Below are positions 21,104 to 34,000 of a stretch of DNA of 64,000 bases, piece by piece. The notes beneath the pieces are model-generated. The model did no database searches. It was not told where the DNA came from and saw only the letters and a list, made by a program, of their open reading frames with translations. Positions within the stretch are counted from its first letter, which is position 1. Every line of letters begins with the position of its first letter. A program made the translations under genes and the position numbers. This DNA comes from Neofusicoccum parvum (lineage: Eukaryota; Ascomycota; Dothideomycetes; Botryosphaeriales; Botryosphaeriaceae), in assembly GCA_020912385.1 (NCBI GenBank), contig CP087223.1:186001-250000 (forward strand), read 5' to 3'.

Positions 21104-22234
21104 TCATCGTGGTATCAGTGCGGCGGGTGTTGTGGGTGGCAAATCAGTCAAAGGAGGGTGGCTACTGTCGCCGGCAGGGTCTGGTTGCATCATGGCCCGA
21201 GTCCATTGTGCGTCAAGCATGTGGCATATGGAGTTGCGATATGACGAGACACTCCAGTCAATAATGTTGTGAACGTGGCGATAGAGGCGCTCGAGATGGA
21301 GCGGGTCGGCTAGAAGATAGCGATGCACGGTAGACACGTAGTACTTGGTAGACTCGTCGAGATGATAGACGAGGAGCTCGGCAGTCCGGCCGTCAATAGC
21401 GCAAGAGAAGGCAAGCGGAGTGTAGTCCGCGGGAGTCTTGAGCGTAGCTTGGGCTTTGATGTAAGCCGAGCCCGAGCCTGCACACTGGTTGACTGCCACG
21501 TAGATGCTCCCGCCCTTCGCCTGCGCCTTGTATTCCAGAACGAAGAAGGGCCAGTACAGGAACGAGATTGGCTCGCAGACGGAGGATGTGGGAGGGGTGG
21601 TCATGGTGAGGAGCTCTTGCCTCGCGAAAGCCGTGTCGCTGAGGCCAAAGGTCACGTCGGGCACGGGCGTCCTGACGCGGGGCACGTTAGCGGCGATCAG
21701 AGTTGGCATATCGGCCACGCGGGGCAGAGGGTCCTTTGCGTTGGCAAATGGGAGCTCGTCTATGCCCTAGAGACTGGCGCAGTAGGAGGCGTCTGGCAGC
21801 AGTCCACCGGAACCGTTCAGCGCCACAGCGGTGGCCTCCTCTCCATTGTCCTGTATGTGGATGATGTTCTGCGCCCAGCGATCGAGCTGCTCGGCCGCAA
21901 CTGGGGCACGAGGCGCTTCCAGCAGAGCGTGGACCTGGTCTCTCACGGACGACGGAGCGGAGGAGGCATCGAGACTGGCGGCGATGAAGACGCCGTTCAG
22001 CTGGAGGTTGGCAGAGCGTTATCGGTCAGAGCGGGGCGAAGGGCTGGCGCGGTCGTCAGCATCGGATGCAGAAGCATTGGACGGTGGTATAGATGAGGAC
22101 GAGGGCGGCGCGGGCGAGGGCGGATCGCAACGGCGGCGCTTGGACACGGCGGGCGAGTGCGCTCTCTTGCGCGCCGGAGGCGACGGTGGCGGCGCAGTGC
22201 CTTCAAGCAAGCGCTAGATGGCACCAGCATCCAT
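21104..22234 (-). pseudogene. PD-(D/E)XK nuclease-fold protein (DUF7924-like) with three in-frame stops
   Basis: From ATG 22234 a single frame of 376 codons runs to TAA/TGA at 21104. It is broken only by TAG at codon 7 (22214-22216), TAA at codon 72 (22019-22021) and TAG at codon 156 (21767-21769). Text on both sides of each stop belongs together (LLEGTAPPPSPPARKRAHSP; RSANLQLNGVFI; then GIDELPFANAKDPLPR). The nuclease-fold core is visible: TPVPDVTFG (Asp193) and FLYWPFFVLEYKAQ (Glu234, Lys236), followed by YVAVNQCAGSGSA. This matches the fungal families whose PD...ExK motifs resemble restriction endonucleases and whose function is unknown. Each stop is one C-to-T step from CAG or CAA, as expected of RIP or deamination. 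The C-terminal ~140 residues are intact. Confidence 0.75.
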
Positions 22235-22789
22235 GGGCGCGTGGAAGCCGGTGGAGGAGTGCGACGACGTGGAGCTGGGTGGAGGAACATGACGACGTGG
22301 AGCTGGACAAGCAGAGGAACGCGACAGGCGGCGAAACGAGTCAAAGCGACACCGAATCATGAAGTGATTAAGTCAAGAAACACACGAGTCACCGAGGGCC
22401 CCACGGCCCCAGCCTCCCCATTAAACGTCGCGACGCGTCTCTCCCCACCATCATCTCTCCCCACCAACCAACTTTATTACGCATTATCCTGAATTTGTCC
22501 GCCTTCTACGACCAGCACCTGTTCATTTCCAGCCTGTCCGCTCTGGCATCGACCTGTCATCCTTCGTGGATCGGCTTCACCTGACGCTGGGGCAGGATCG
22601 TGTTTGCCGGCCGTCAGCACCTGGGGATCAGCCTTAAGACACTGGAGGAGGTGACGAACCGAGTCAGGGCTACTCGAAGTCAAAGCCCGGGTGGGTGGGA
22701 TCCCGCTTTGTCGGGGGCAGTTTTTTTCCTCGCCGGTTCCTGCTTCTGATCCTTTCGCTGAATGTTCCCAGGTATACTGATTCGTGACC

Positions 22790-24184
22790 ATGCCCACCAA
22801 ACGTCGCCGCACCACCTCCTCCGCTTGGCTCCTACGCGATCTGAAAGCCCTTGTCCACGCTGGCGCTTCTTGGGAGTTTTACAGCCTATACATCAAGTTC
22901 AGCGAGGATCGCCGTGAAGCGCTGTTCAGCATCCGGCTGCTCATTGACCTGGAGGGCTTTCATAAACCTCAGACGCTTTGTCTTCTGGTTCGGCCCGAGG
23001 ACCTTAGCCCAAAAGCTATATCTCTTAGTCCCGGGCCGGTGCCGCGGGACATCATGGCTCGACTTATGGCCAAGGGGGCTGTCACTTCTGAAAGTGATGT
23101 GCTTGTTCTCGCCCTTGACCTCAATGACGTCAGCCGTGTTCTTGCTCCGAGCACTGCGCAATCTATCAGTCCCACGGCGGCATCTCGCGACCGGCTAGCC
23201 ACCTTCTCCTCCCTTTGCCAAGCGCCTTCAATGAACATCTACTTGGCAGCCCGCGACATGCGTGACTGGCAGCAGCAGAGTCTTAGATTGCTTGTCGATC
23301 TTGCCACAGCAGGACAACTTCGTGCTTTATCAGTAGACTTGCGCCGGTTTGGAGGTGGTGGGAGCATGCAGGAAGCGGACTGGCGCCTTTTCAGCATTGC
23401 TGAGCCCCCGCCTTCATATACGGATTAAGCTTCACAGCTGGACGAACAAGCATCTGCGGCCACCAAGCGAATGCGAGCAACGCCTTCCTCCAGTCCGTCC
23501 GTCCGCCCCACCAAAAGAAGGAATAATCTCTCCCTTTCCCCTACGCGCCTCGCGTCTCCCGGTGCGCGCACCCATGTGTCTAACTCGGAAATTAACCCCA
23601 CCCCGTTCATGTGCAGTCCGGCACCCGAGTGTGCAGGGGAAGCTGGGAAAGGAGGCCCGCCCGGTTCCGATCTGCGCCAAGCTGTTCGTGAAGTCGTCGA
23701 AGACATGCTGTCAGGATCAACGTGTGACCTACTTGAGCAAAAGCTCGATTCTCTGATTGCGAAGCAAATTGACGCCCGTTCAGCGGCAATGATGCCGGAT
23801 TTCCTTGCCTCTCTTGTCGAGGATCATATGGACAACTTCGTTGGGCATTTGGATGACATGTAGATAGGGATAGAGCTGACGCTCGGCGAGTTCGTCGACG
23901 ACGCGAAGCTTGAGCTCGCAGACGCGCGGAGCCAGCATCTTAGAGAGGTAGAGGAGGTGTTGCAGTGCAGGATTGAAGATGTTCGTAAGGCTGCGGACGA
24001 GATTAGGGAAGAGGTGGGATCGAGGTTTGTGGACGAGACCGAGGAGCTGGGCGGCCGGATTACGGAGCTCACTCAGGCGGTCAGGCGTGTAGAGGGTGAG
24101 CAGGCAAGGCTAAGAGGAGCTTTACGGCGGTTAGAGCGACAAGAGCAGCAGCAAGGCCGGGGTCGAAGAGCAAGATCGGTTTGA
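22790..24184 (+). pseudogene. Unknown fungal protein, 464 codons with two in-frame stops
   Basis: ATG 22790 (TMPTKRRRTTSSAW region) opens a frame that continues to 24184, interrupted only by TAA at 23426-23428 (codon 213) and TAG at 23861-23863 (codon 358). The N-terminal ~210 residues look globular (FYSLYIKFSEDRREALFSIR, LCLLVRPEDLSP, LVLALDLNDVSRVL). A Pro/Ser/Arg-rich linker follows (SVRPTKRRNN). The C-terminal ~200 residues are helical and coiled-coil (EELGGRITELTQAVRRVEGE). It diverges from the nuclease-like pseudogene at 22234 across ~550 bp. Both stops fit CAA or CAG having become TAA or TAG. No domain is recognised. If only the first part were translated, a 212-residue protein would result. 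Confidence 0.65.
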
Positions 24185-24477
24185 ATTTATGTCGTGACGG
24201 TTATATAGGATACGAATTGATGTCGAGATTCTTTTTCCTGCCCTGTCCGCCCGGCGTCATTGAAACTTTTCGTTCTTGGGTGGTGTTTACGTGCTCCTTG
24301 ACGCATGAGGCAGATAGCAGCTAAGCCCAACTCCCGGCTAAATGTCGGCCCACATCATCGCCCGGTCGGTCGCGTCACGAGACTTCTCCAGCTCTTACGC
24401 CCCACCGTCACCGTCGCCCGACGTTGTGGAGCCCCGCAAAACATCGTCGCCGCGCCGCTCCTCTTCCTCTGCTTGCG

Positions 24478-25159
24478 ATGGAGTTGGGCGACGCCACTCC
24501 GCCCGCCGAGCTCCGTCCGCTCCTGCGCTCCTTCCACGCGCCCGCCACCGTCGAGCCCGTCGTGTCCGTCGAGTCCGTCGAGTCCATCGAGTCCATCGAG
24601 TCCATCGAGTCCGCCCGGCCGCTCGACTCTCTCGACGACTTCCCACATCCGCCCAAGAAGCCCAGCCTGCTCGCCCCATAATTCGACGCCCTTCTCGCCA
24701 TCCAACCACCTCACGTCGAACCTCCGCCGCCGCGCCAGTCGCCCCAACCGCACAACCCGCGGCGGCCGCAGTCACCGCGAGACACGGCCCACGATGACAA
24801 CGCGAGCTTGCACACGATGACGCGGCAGCGCGGCTCCGGGGGCCAGCGGCGAGGAGCCACCGAGCCACCGCATATCACCTTCAAACCGCAGGAAGAACCT
24901 ACCCATCGAGATACCATTGGCGTCCAGGCACGGAGAAGAGCTTTGGCAGGGGGTCCACATATTCCTTGTTCGCAGCTTTCAAGCGGACTTGAATCTTAGG
25001 CGCGGCGGACCGGGCACGTCACCGAAGCCTCGGATCCTTGCCGAAGCGGTCTACGATGGTCGTTTCTGGGTCGCCGTCGTCCAGGCGTGGGCTGGTCAGG
25101 GGCACACGTGCCTGATCCGTGGCCTAAGCCGTGTGGAAGCACATGACGTGATAGGATGA
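24478..25159 (+). pseudogene. Unknown Pro/Ser-rich protein gene with a stop and a frameshift
   Basis: ATG 24478 starts MELGDATPPAELRPLLRSF, then a Val/Ile-Glu-Ser repeat and FPHPPKKPSLLAP before TAA at 24679-24681. The same frame resumes directly with FDALLAIQPPHVE and stays open to 24999. From about 24917 a second frame gives the more convincing end (EELWQGVHIFLVRSFQADL; ILAEAVYDGRFWVAVVQAW; HTCLIRGLSRVEAHDVIG). One C-to-T nonsense change plus a frameshift or missed intron near 24920 would explain this. The aromatic, beta-rich C-terminus could be a small fold, but I do not recognise it. Confidence 0.5.
24550..24611 (+). repeat. 9-bp coding repeat GAGTCC(A/G)TC
   Basis: Six to seven units of GTCGAGTCC / ATCGAGTCC encode Val/Ile-Glu-Ser steps. 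On the minus strand the same DNA reads Asp-Gly-Leu, so that long minus-strand frame is a shadow. Confidence 0.8.
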
Positions 25160-25189
25160 TCTCGAAACGACGCAGGATAAGTCGTCTTT

Positions 25190-25610
25190 GCCTCTGGTGG
25201 GGTTCAAGAGTTTTTGTCCCAGGCGAAGGACATTTTCCTTGCTCTTGAATTTCGGCGGAATGGAAACAAAGAGAATTATGTTGACTGAGCGCCTCCTTGT
25301 CAGCCGCAGAAAGCTTATGGTCTCCAGCGAATGCGGCGATCAACGCAAAAGTCTCGGTTCCTGTAACCAGGTCTGTTGATACGTCGTCACTTTGCATTTT
25401 ATCAGGGTTCGTCAGAAGGGGGTTACCAGGTTTCCTGGGGTCCAGCCGTTGAGGAGCCGGGAGGGTTTCGCCGAAGCGATCCTTGGTGGAGTTGTCGTCG
25501 TCCTCAGAAGGTTGTTCGTCTAAGGGAAAGCGGCCGATTTTGTCACGGTTCGGTTGTTTGGCCGACCGGTCGGGCTTCGCTTGTTTCTTCAGGCGCTGGT
25601 CCTGTGGTGA
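25190..25610 (-). CDS. Possible exon of an unidentified minus-strand gene
   Basis: An open frame starts after an acceptor-like CCATGCCAG (complement of 25611-25619). It reads KKQAKPDRSAKQPNRDKIG, EQPSEDDDNSTKDRFGETLP, GNPLLTNPDKMQSDDV and FALIAAFAGDHKLSAADKEA to about 25190. Charged, well-mixed composition argues for coding use, but there is no start, end or domain. The DNA upstream (25620-26800) is eroded, so the gene is probably dead or truncated. Confidence 0.3.
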
Positions 25611-25620
25611 CTGGCATGGT

Positions 25621-26832
25621 TACCTGTAAACCTTGCCAGCGTTGAGATGACTGAAGGTAAAGGAGACCCTTTATGCACCTTTGGCGGGATTAGATACTCG
25701 CTTTAGGCTGCGGGTTGCCCCCTTTCCTGTTACCTACCCATTCAACACCTATTTCTCTATAGTGGGTAATTCTAAGACGGGGTTGGGTCCGATAAGGCGG
25801 CACCATACCTCCGGCACTTTTAAGATGACCGGATCTCCGGGCTTGGGTGTTAGGTGGCTATGACTGGCCTGTATTATCTCAAGTAGTGCCCTACGGTGGT
25901 AAATACTACAACAACTTTTCAGTTCAATGATAGTTCCTACTACGGGTATTACGTTTTACCTTAACCACAGGACTTTCCAGAATTTCTCCGGTTCAATGCT
26001 CTTAGCCAGTACAACGCATGTTAAACGTCCTTGATAGGTGATTGAAAAACTGCAACGCACGCCTACTATTTTGCCAGCCCACCATGGAGAGGTGACATTA
26101 AATCAGGCGTCCGTTATTCCTACTGCCGTCGCCACTGCCCTTTCCTCTTCAGGCCCAACAAGAAGCCCGTAGACTCCATTCATTCTTTATTTATCCCTCG
26201 GGCCCCGGCGCTATAATCTTCTCCTAAGAGCGCGAGACGGCAGTAAAGGTGCTCGGCGAGGAGCGGGCAACGTTAAACGAAGTTGAGGCGTTGGGGTATC
26301 TTGCATACTCTCGGCGGAGGGCTAGCTTTCATGCAGTTGTAACCGGCCGGAAATCTTAGGGTATAATTGAATTATCAACGAAGTGGTCTTTTTTAGAGTT
26401 GTGAGGTAGATGTTGCATCGAATTCTAGCCTTTTGGCTCGTGGTTTTCCTATCCGATCACCTATATAGCATCGACCAAGGTCTTGCCGAACTGGCGCTGC
26501 CTGGCCGGGAGATCCCCTTCGTCCACAGTTGAATGACTGTTTCATCAATGGCTATTGGCTTTGTAGATTAGCTGAGGCAACGCTACTAACAATTTCTTAA
26601 GAAATAGGGTGGTTTACTGCCTAAAGTAATAATAGCGCATAACCTCCTTCGCGAGTGTAGGCTCCCTTGGGCATTCATCGTTCTTGTAAGCATATAGCCT
26701 TTCTCCCCTACATTATCTGAACCGATACCCCCATTTGCTTCCTTGTTATATTGCTCGGTAATATAATCATCCTCGTCTTTCGCTGCCGTTCCTTCGGACA
26801 AACTACCAGAGCGTTGGCCATAGCCATCGTAC
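25621..26832. other. Eroded, AT-rich stretch next to the LTR elements
   Basis: No gene is supported. The sequence is rich in TA and poor in intact frames. It ends at the CGTAC target duplication of the solo LTR. Confidence 0.4.
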
Positions 26833-27286
26833 TGTTACGGCGCAGCCTTCACAGGCAGAGAGTTGAGGATCAACCCGACGGAACAGCGAGAAGTCGGAAG
26901 GCACAAAAGATCCGAGGTCACAAGACTCCTCACGTGAGACAGCACGTGCGCCCCACTTGTGCCCTCAATAAACGGCACGCCAACTTGTGCCCTCAAGTAA
27001 CGGCACGCTCAGCGGTGCCCTTGAGGGACGGCACCACCAGATTGTTACAACTTTCCTACAGTATATAAGCACACTCACTTAGCTAGATACTTGACCCTTC
27101 GTGGTCAACTTCGATAATCAATCTACACCATTGATTAGTAACACGGCCTTCGCACGCAGTGCTCAGTCACGTGTATTCATTCATACTTGTTCTCTCCCCC
27201 TACCTTATACCCACTTAAGGTAAATCCTACACGGCTTACCACCCTCTTTAGTATTTAATCCTTAGAGGCAGAGGCCCGCCGTTACA
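26833..27286 (+). mobile_element. Solo LTR, 454 bp, Ty3/gypsy-related
   Basis: It begins TGTTACGGCGCAGCC and ends GCCCGCCGTTACA, with the inverted ends TGTTACG/CGTTACA. A 5-bp duplication CGTAC flanks it (26828-26832 and 27287-27291). Its last ~220 bp closely match the LTR at 27375 (AATCAATCTACAC, CCTTAGAGGCAGAGGCCCGCC). Its first half is diverged and less RIP-mutated. A TATA-like GTATATAAGC lies near 27061. It arose by recombination between the two LTRs of a full element. Confidence 0.9.
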
Positions 27287-27374
27287 CGTACTTCTTAAAA
27301 TACACCCCTTATATGTAGTGCATATCCATAAGGCAGTTTAATAGGACAATTCATACAGTTATATTTTATTATAG

Positions 27375-27833
27375 TGTTACGGCACAGCCTCTATAAGGTG
27401 AGGAAGTTAGGGGATAGCCCTATAGCAGGTGAAGAACATAAAGATATATAGGTTAGGAGTCACGTGACTCCCGCGATCAGCTAGGACCCACCCGCTTAGT
27501 AACTAAGCCGGCGGTCTTAACTAAGCCGCCTACTTAGTTAGAGCCAGGCGCTTAGGACGTGAGCACTACTAACTTACTAAGTATATAGATTATAGATACT
27601 TTCCTATAGTATATAAACCACACTCCTTAGCATAGCTTTAACCTTCGTAGTCAACTTTAATAATCAATCTACACTATTAATTAGTAATACGGCCTTCGCA
27701 CGCAGTACTTAGTTACGTATATTCATTTATACTTGTTCTCTCCCCCTACCTTATACCCACTTAAGGTAAACCCCTATACGGCTTACTACCCTCTTTAGTG
27801 TTTAATCCTTAGAGGTAGAGGCCCGCCGTTACA
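27375..27833 (+). repeat. 5' LTR of element 1
   Basis: 459 bp, TGTTACGG...CCGCCGTTACA. A TATA-type promoter (GTATATAAACC) lies near 27608. The first bases after it, CTTTAACTACCATCC, match the position of the primer site; the nested element has CTTTGACCACCCTCC there. Confidence 0.9.
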
Positions 27834-28019
27834 CTTTAACTACCATCCTTACAAGGAAGGGCAAGAGAACATCAGGTAAGGTATCATCCCCTAACAAGTT
27901 TAGGAAATAGCAATAAGTATAGTTAATATAGAGGACGTTAGCGCAGGATAGAATCGTCCAGCGATTCCTTAGACACTGGCTTAAGAGGCCGCTTAGCCTA
28001 CTCACTAGGAGTAAACGGA

Positions 28020-31000
28020 GCCTACCATAAGAGAACTCATATAGATAATCTAGGAGCTACGAGTCAAGAACCGCATCCTAAAGAACCGATAGAATCAGGC
28101 CACCAGGCTAGATACCGTAAAGAAACTATCCGCCCAGGTTAAGGTACCGAAGCCGGACCTTTACTATAGTGAGTATACTAAGACGTAAAGCTTCCTTATA
28201 CAGTTAGAGGACTACCTACATTTCGCTAAAGGATAGTTTAGTAACGACGTAGACAAGGTTCGCTACGCTAGTACCTTCCTTTAAGGAGCAATAGAGAAGT
28301 AGTTTAGACTATATAAGAGAGAGACCTAGGAGAAGCCGTATTAGTAATAGTCGTCGCAGACCTAGGCCATCTTCTCCAACTATAGGACCTTCGCTAAACA
28401 GCTACAAGACGCATTTAGCACCATCGATAAGACTAAGTATACTAACTAGATCCTCTTTAGGATCTAGTAGAAGAAGTTAGTACTCGACTACACGGCCGAA
28501 TTCTAGGAAGCAGCCTACGTCGCCGGAGAGTACTTAGACTACACACTCCAATAGCTATACTACCGAGGCCTAAAGGACGAAATCAAAGAGGCTATATCTT
28601 ACCACGACGAACCCGAAACGCTCTCAGAACTAGTCCGCCTAGCCACCGACATGGATAGGAGACGCACTAATAGGTAGTTTAAGAAGAAGGGCGGCTACTA
28701 AGTAAACACGAACAAGCCACGCTATAAACGTACCACGCTAGAGGGAGGCGATACTATAGCTCTCGACACTACTAGTAGATAGGACTCTAAGAAGGGCAAT
28801 AATAGTAGACACAACGATAGGAAGCCTAAGAGGCCTAATCTAAACTAGACGGACGAGTAGAAGCAGCGGTACAAGGACCGACTTTATATCATCTATAGCA
28901 GCGACAAGCACTTCTCGCCTAAGTACCTAGAGAACCGCAATAAGAAAGGAGGAAAGTAAACCTCTAGTACTTAACGGGAAGCTTCCGTCGTGTCTTAATA
29001 AGAAAACCACGACGCGCTAAGCTGGACTGCCTGCTTTAACGACGACTATACAACCCACCAGAGCGATAAGGACACTACAGGATGGTACCTAAAGAAACTA
29101 AGAGGCATCGCTATACTTACTAGGAATAAGGAAGTACTCGACCTTAACGGTATTATCAAGTCATTCCTACACGACGACGAGATCGTCAACAGTAAGGATA
29201 GTAAATTCTACGATAGTATCAAGGCCGAGGAAGATAGCTCCGACGAAAAGAACCTTATAGAGGTAGAGGAGAGCCTATTAGTAGGCGCTATTAACAGGCT
29301 CCTTAAGAAAGTAGAGGAACACGGCATCATTACTAAGATCCCCCTCCACCACAGCGAGTCGGAGCAAGGCATTTAGATCCTAGACAACCAGCTAGGACTC
29401 GCGCTAGTCACTTAGCAGGTATAGAAAGATCAAATATAGGAGACCCACATCTATAAAGACCGTTATACGGAGACAGACGAAGTCACTCTCGAGGATAACC
29501 TAGCAACTCAAAAGACTCTTATTTAAGAGGAAGAACGGGCTAGAATATTTCCAAGTATAGAGATAGCCATCCTAGGTATCCAATAGAAGGCCCTACGGTA
29601 AATCTCTAAGCCGAGCCTATAGATCCTCCCCGAGGATGACGAGCGTCTAGATCCATAATACAAGAAACATAGGCAGATTACGTAGATCTCGTATATTACT
29701 CACCATTACAGGATGCATAGGAGCAAGAAAAACAAAAACCATTAGTTCCCAGTACGCGTGTAACAGGACGGCGTGCACCGAGTCATTAAAGAATAGGAAA
29801 TAGAAGGCTAGAAACCTTATAGGTAAACCCGTAGCAACCTCTTCCTACTCTAGAAAGGCCAGGGAAACCAGTTAAAAAACTAGACGGCCCTACAGCCAAG
29901 GGATAACAGTAGAGGCCGCAGCCTAGGTCCCTTAATATAGTATCACGCACCTCGAACACGGAAGCTCTTACCGGACTAAACCTATAGAAATAGTTTAAGA
30001 CGAAAGGGACACTTAACGGGGTACCTACGAGGATCCTAATTAACACAGGATCATACGGAAATTTCATCTACAACGAGCTTATATAGAAGATAAATATACC
30101 CTACCGTAAGAAACAGGAACCATACCCTCTTAGCGGGTTTAACGGTTCCTAGGCAGCCTATAGACAAGGCTGGGTAAGGATAGAAACAGAGGAAACAACC
30201 CTCTAGATAGGGAACCATTAGGAACGGATTTCCCTCGACGTCTAACGTGTCCCCGGGCACGATATCATTCTAGGTATGCCCTGGATTAGGACACAGAAAC
30301 CTATCTTCGACTTTAAAGAAGGAGACTCCATCATCTTTTAAGAGGACCTTAAGAACCTCTTACGAAAACAAGGGCTGAAGAAGGAAAAAGGGTTGTTAGA
30401 TACCCTAAGAATACTCCTATTAGCAGTAACACGGGAAGTAGCTAGTGTAAGGCCTAAATATAGTAACTATATAGGCAACTCCGATAGTGGTATAAGTTAG
30501 GACCAGGACTACGACGCAAGTAGCGAAGCCTCCTCGGTAAAATACAGCCCATCGGTAGGAATAAGCCCTACTGAGCGAAACGATACCCCCATCAGTACAG
30601 TCAATTAGGATGGCATAAGACCTAGCGACGGTAACATTAACGGCCACCTTAAGGACGGAATAAGTCAGAACTAGGATAGCAACGAGGCCTCCTCGGTAAA
30701 ATATAACACCTCAAGTAGAGTAAGACCAACTAGGACTAACACTTCTCAGGAACCAGAAGTACAACACACGACACAAAGGACTACGAGAAAGCGGCGTAAG
30801 GCTAAAAATAAAGCTTCACAGAAGTAATTAGCAGCCCTAGAACCCTAAACCGACGTCCAGATAATCTTAGGAGAGGCATTCAAGCGTATAAGACGCTAGG
30901 GACACCGGATCTACCTTATATACATTAAACCCTTATAGGTAGTGTAACAGAGAGCACTAGCCAAAGCCTAAAGAGAAAGACTAAAGAATAAGAACACTCC

Positions 31001-34000
31001 TACTCCTCTAGGAGGAGATAATCCCGCGAGGGTCGTAAAGAGACAATACAGTAGTCTAGAAATATAGAACAACCCGTATAGATATCCTCTAATACCCGAA
31101 ATGAAAACGGTACCCAGCGAGTACTGGGATCTACAGGCCGTTTACTAGGAAAGAGGAAAAGGAGACTTACCTAAGCATCAGCCATAGGACCACAAAATCC
31201 CACTTAAACCAGGCATAAAGCCAGCCTACAAACCCATCTACTCCTTATTAGAGAAGGAGATGACAGCACTCAGGGACTATATCGAGAAGAACCTTAAACG
31301 AGGATATATCTAACCTTTAACATTATCAGCCGGATACCCAATCCTCTTTATCCCGAAAAAGAATAGCAAGCTACGCCTATATATCGACTACCGACAGCTC
31401 AACGATATCACAATCAAGAACTAATACCCGCTCCCGCGCATTAACGAGCTCTAGGACAAGTTAAGGAACACAAAGTACTTTACAAAGCTGGACCTCCGGG
31501 ACGGATACCATCTAGTCAGGATTAAAGAAGGGGAAGAATGGAAAACAGCCTTTAGAACAAGGCTAGGACTCTACGAGTACACGGTAATACCATTTAGGCT
31601 TACCAACGCTCCGGCAACATTCCAGAATCTCGTTAACGATACACTATAAGAATACCTAGATATCTTCTATATAGCTTACCTTGATAACATCCTCATCTTT
31701 TCAGAGACCCTTAAGGAACATAAGAAGCATATACGAAAGGTCCTAGAAGCCCTCTAAGCAAAGAACCTCTCTATTACACCTAAGAAGTATGAATAGCACG
31801 TCTAGAGAACGGAATTCTTAGGCTTTATCATCACCCTAGGCCACGTCGGTATAGACGACTCGAAACTGGATTCCATTAGAGAATAGCCAGTACTAAAGAC
31901 GATCAAGGAAGTACAGTCCTTCCTAGGATTCGTAAACTTCTATAGGAAGTTCATCTAGAACTACTCCAGAGTTACGGAACCTTTAACTAGGCTTATACGA
32001 AAGGAGCATGGCTTTAAATAGAAAGACGATTAGCAACGGGCATTTAACTCGCTTAAACGGATGTTTTACGAAGCCCCAGTACTCAGGATATACGACCCCG
32101 ATAAGCCCACCGAAGTGGAAACTAATGCGTTAGGATTCGCCCTTAGAGTATGTCTCAGCCAGCCTGATAAAGAAGGCAGATAGCACCTAGTCGCGTTCTA
32201 TTCTAGAAAGTTCACCCCGGTAGAGCTCAACTATAACATCTACGATAAGGAGCTCTTAGCCATCATCGTAGTATTTAAGCAATAGCGACACTATCTCGAA
32301 GAAGTAAGCCACTAGGTGGTAGTACGCTATAATTATTAGAACCTTATACGCTTTACCACGACCAAGGAGTTAAACCGACGACAGGTTCGCTAGTTAGAAG
32401 AAATAGCCTCCTATAACTTTAAGATCACCTATAGAAAGGGATCCGATAACGCCGCAGCTGACGCGCTTAGCCGAAGAGTGGATTATATAGAAGGAAAGAC
32501 TAAGCCGCACCCTATAATCTTCGTAGCGGATAGCGATGGATCGCTTCTCCTTACTAGACAGGCTCTACCTATGCTTCGTATAGAAACCAATCCATAGCAC
32601 TAGAAGATCTAAGAAGTATACGCCTAGGACTCCTTCACGTAGGAACTTTTAGCGTTTGAGGACGACCCGCGTATTGCTTAAGATAGAGAAGGAACGCTTC
32701 TCTTTAAAGGACTCATCTATATACTAACACGACTATAAGAAGTACTAGTAAAAGACATCTACGAAGCCCTAGCACATAGACATTAGGGCAGCGATAGGAT
32801 AATAGAAAGAATTATAAGAAACTACTACTTCCCAGGACTAAGGAAAACCGTACAGCGTATAGTCTCGTAGTATGATCTTTACATCAGAAGCAAGGCCGCG
32901 ACATATACACCTTATAGCTTCCTACAGCCGCTAGAAGTACCAAAACGACTATAGCAGTCCATTATATTAGACTTCATTACTAAGCTACCTAGGTCGAAGA
33001 ATCCTCTTATAGGAGTCTTATACAACTCGATTCTCGTCTTCGTCGACCGACTCACGAAGTACGCATACTTCCTACCCTACCTTAAGGCATCTAACGCAGA
33101 ATAGCTCGCCTACACGTTCCTATAAACCATCTTCGCGGATCACGGAATGCCGGAAGAAATAGTATCAGATAGAGACAAGCTCATAGCCTCTAAATTCTAG
33201 CAAACAGTTATACGCCAACTAGGAATAAAAAGCAAGCTCGCTACCACAGCATACACGTAAACCGACGGTTAAACAGAGCGAATAAACCGGACTCTTAAAC
33301 AATACCTCCGCTATTATATCAACTACCCACGGGAAAACTAGGTAGAACTACTACCTATAGCCCAATTCGCCTACAACAGCTCCAAATAAGAATCCACAAA
33401 CGAATCACCGTTCTTCGCCAATTACGGGTTTAAACTAGAAGCCTACAGGGAAACAATCCCGAGTAGAAAGCTAGCGTAAAGTGGTATCCTTAAAGCCAAG
33501 TAGCTAAAGGAGCTATACAAGGCTATCAGCCTTAACCTTAAATACGTCCGAATCATAATGTCCAAATACTATAATAGACGGCACCAGGCGGCACCGAACC
33601 TAAAGAGGGGGGATAAGGTCTATCTCCTAAGAAAAAACATTAAGACTAAACGGCCAAACGATAAATTAGACTTCAAAAAAATTAGCCCATTCAAGATTGA
33701 AGAGAAACTCGGAGAAGTCACCTATCAACTCAAACTATTAAACACGAGGATGAACTCTACTTTCCACATCTTACTACTCGAGCCAGCACCCGAGAACGCC
33801 AACATCCTAGAAACCCAAGAAGAAATTATACTAGAAAACCTAGACGCCGAAGAAAAGCAGTACCTAGTAGAGAAGATCCTAGACTATAAGCGGTTCGACT
33901 ATCAGCTTAAGTACCTGGTTAAATAGGAAGGATACAGGAATAAGGATAACTAATAGATACCTAAAGACAATATACATCCAGAACTAGTTACAGAGTTCCA

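Noticed and set aside
21104..24999. Reassigned TAA/TAG codons (read as Gln) as explanation for the in-frame stops
   Set aside because: Intact genes in the window (C48 protease, carbonic anhydrase, SesA and membrane proteins) have no internal TAA/TAG and use them as terminators. RIP explains the pattern and is clearly active in neighbouring elements.
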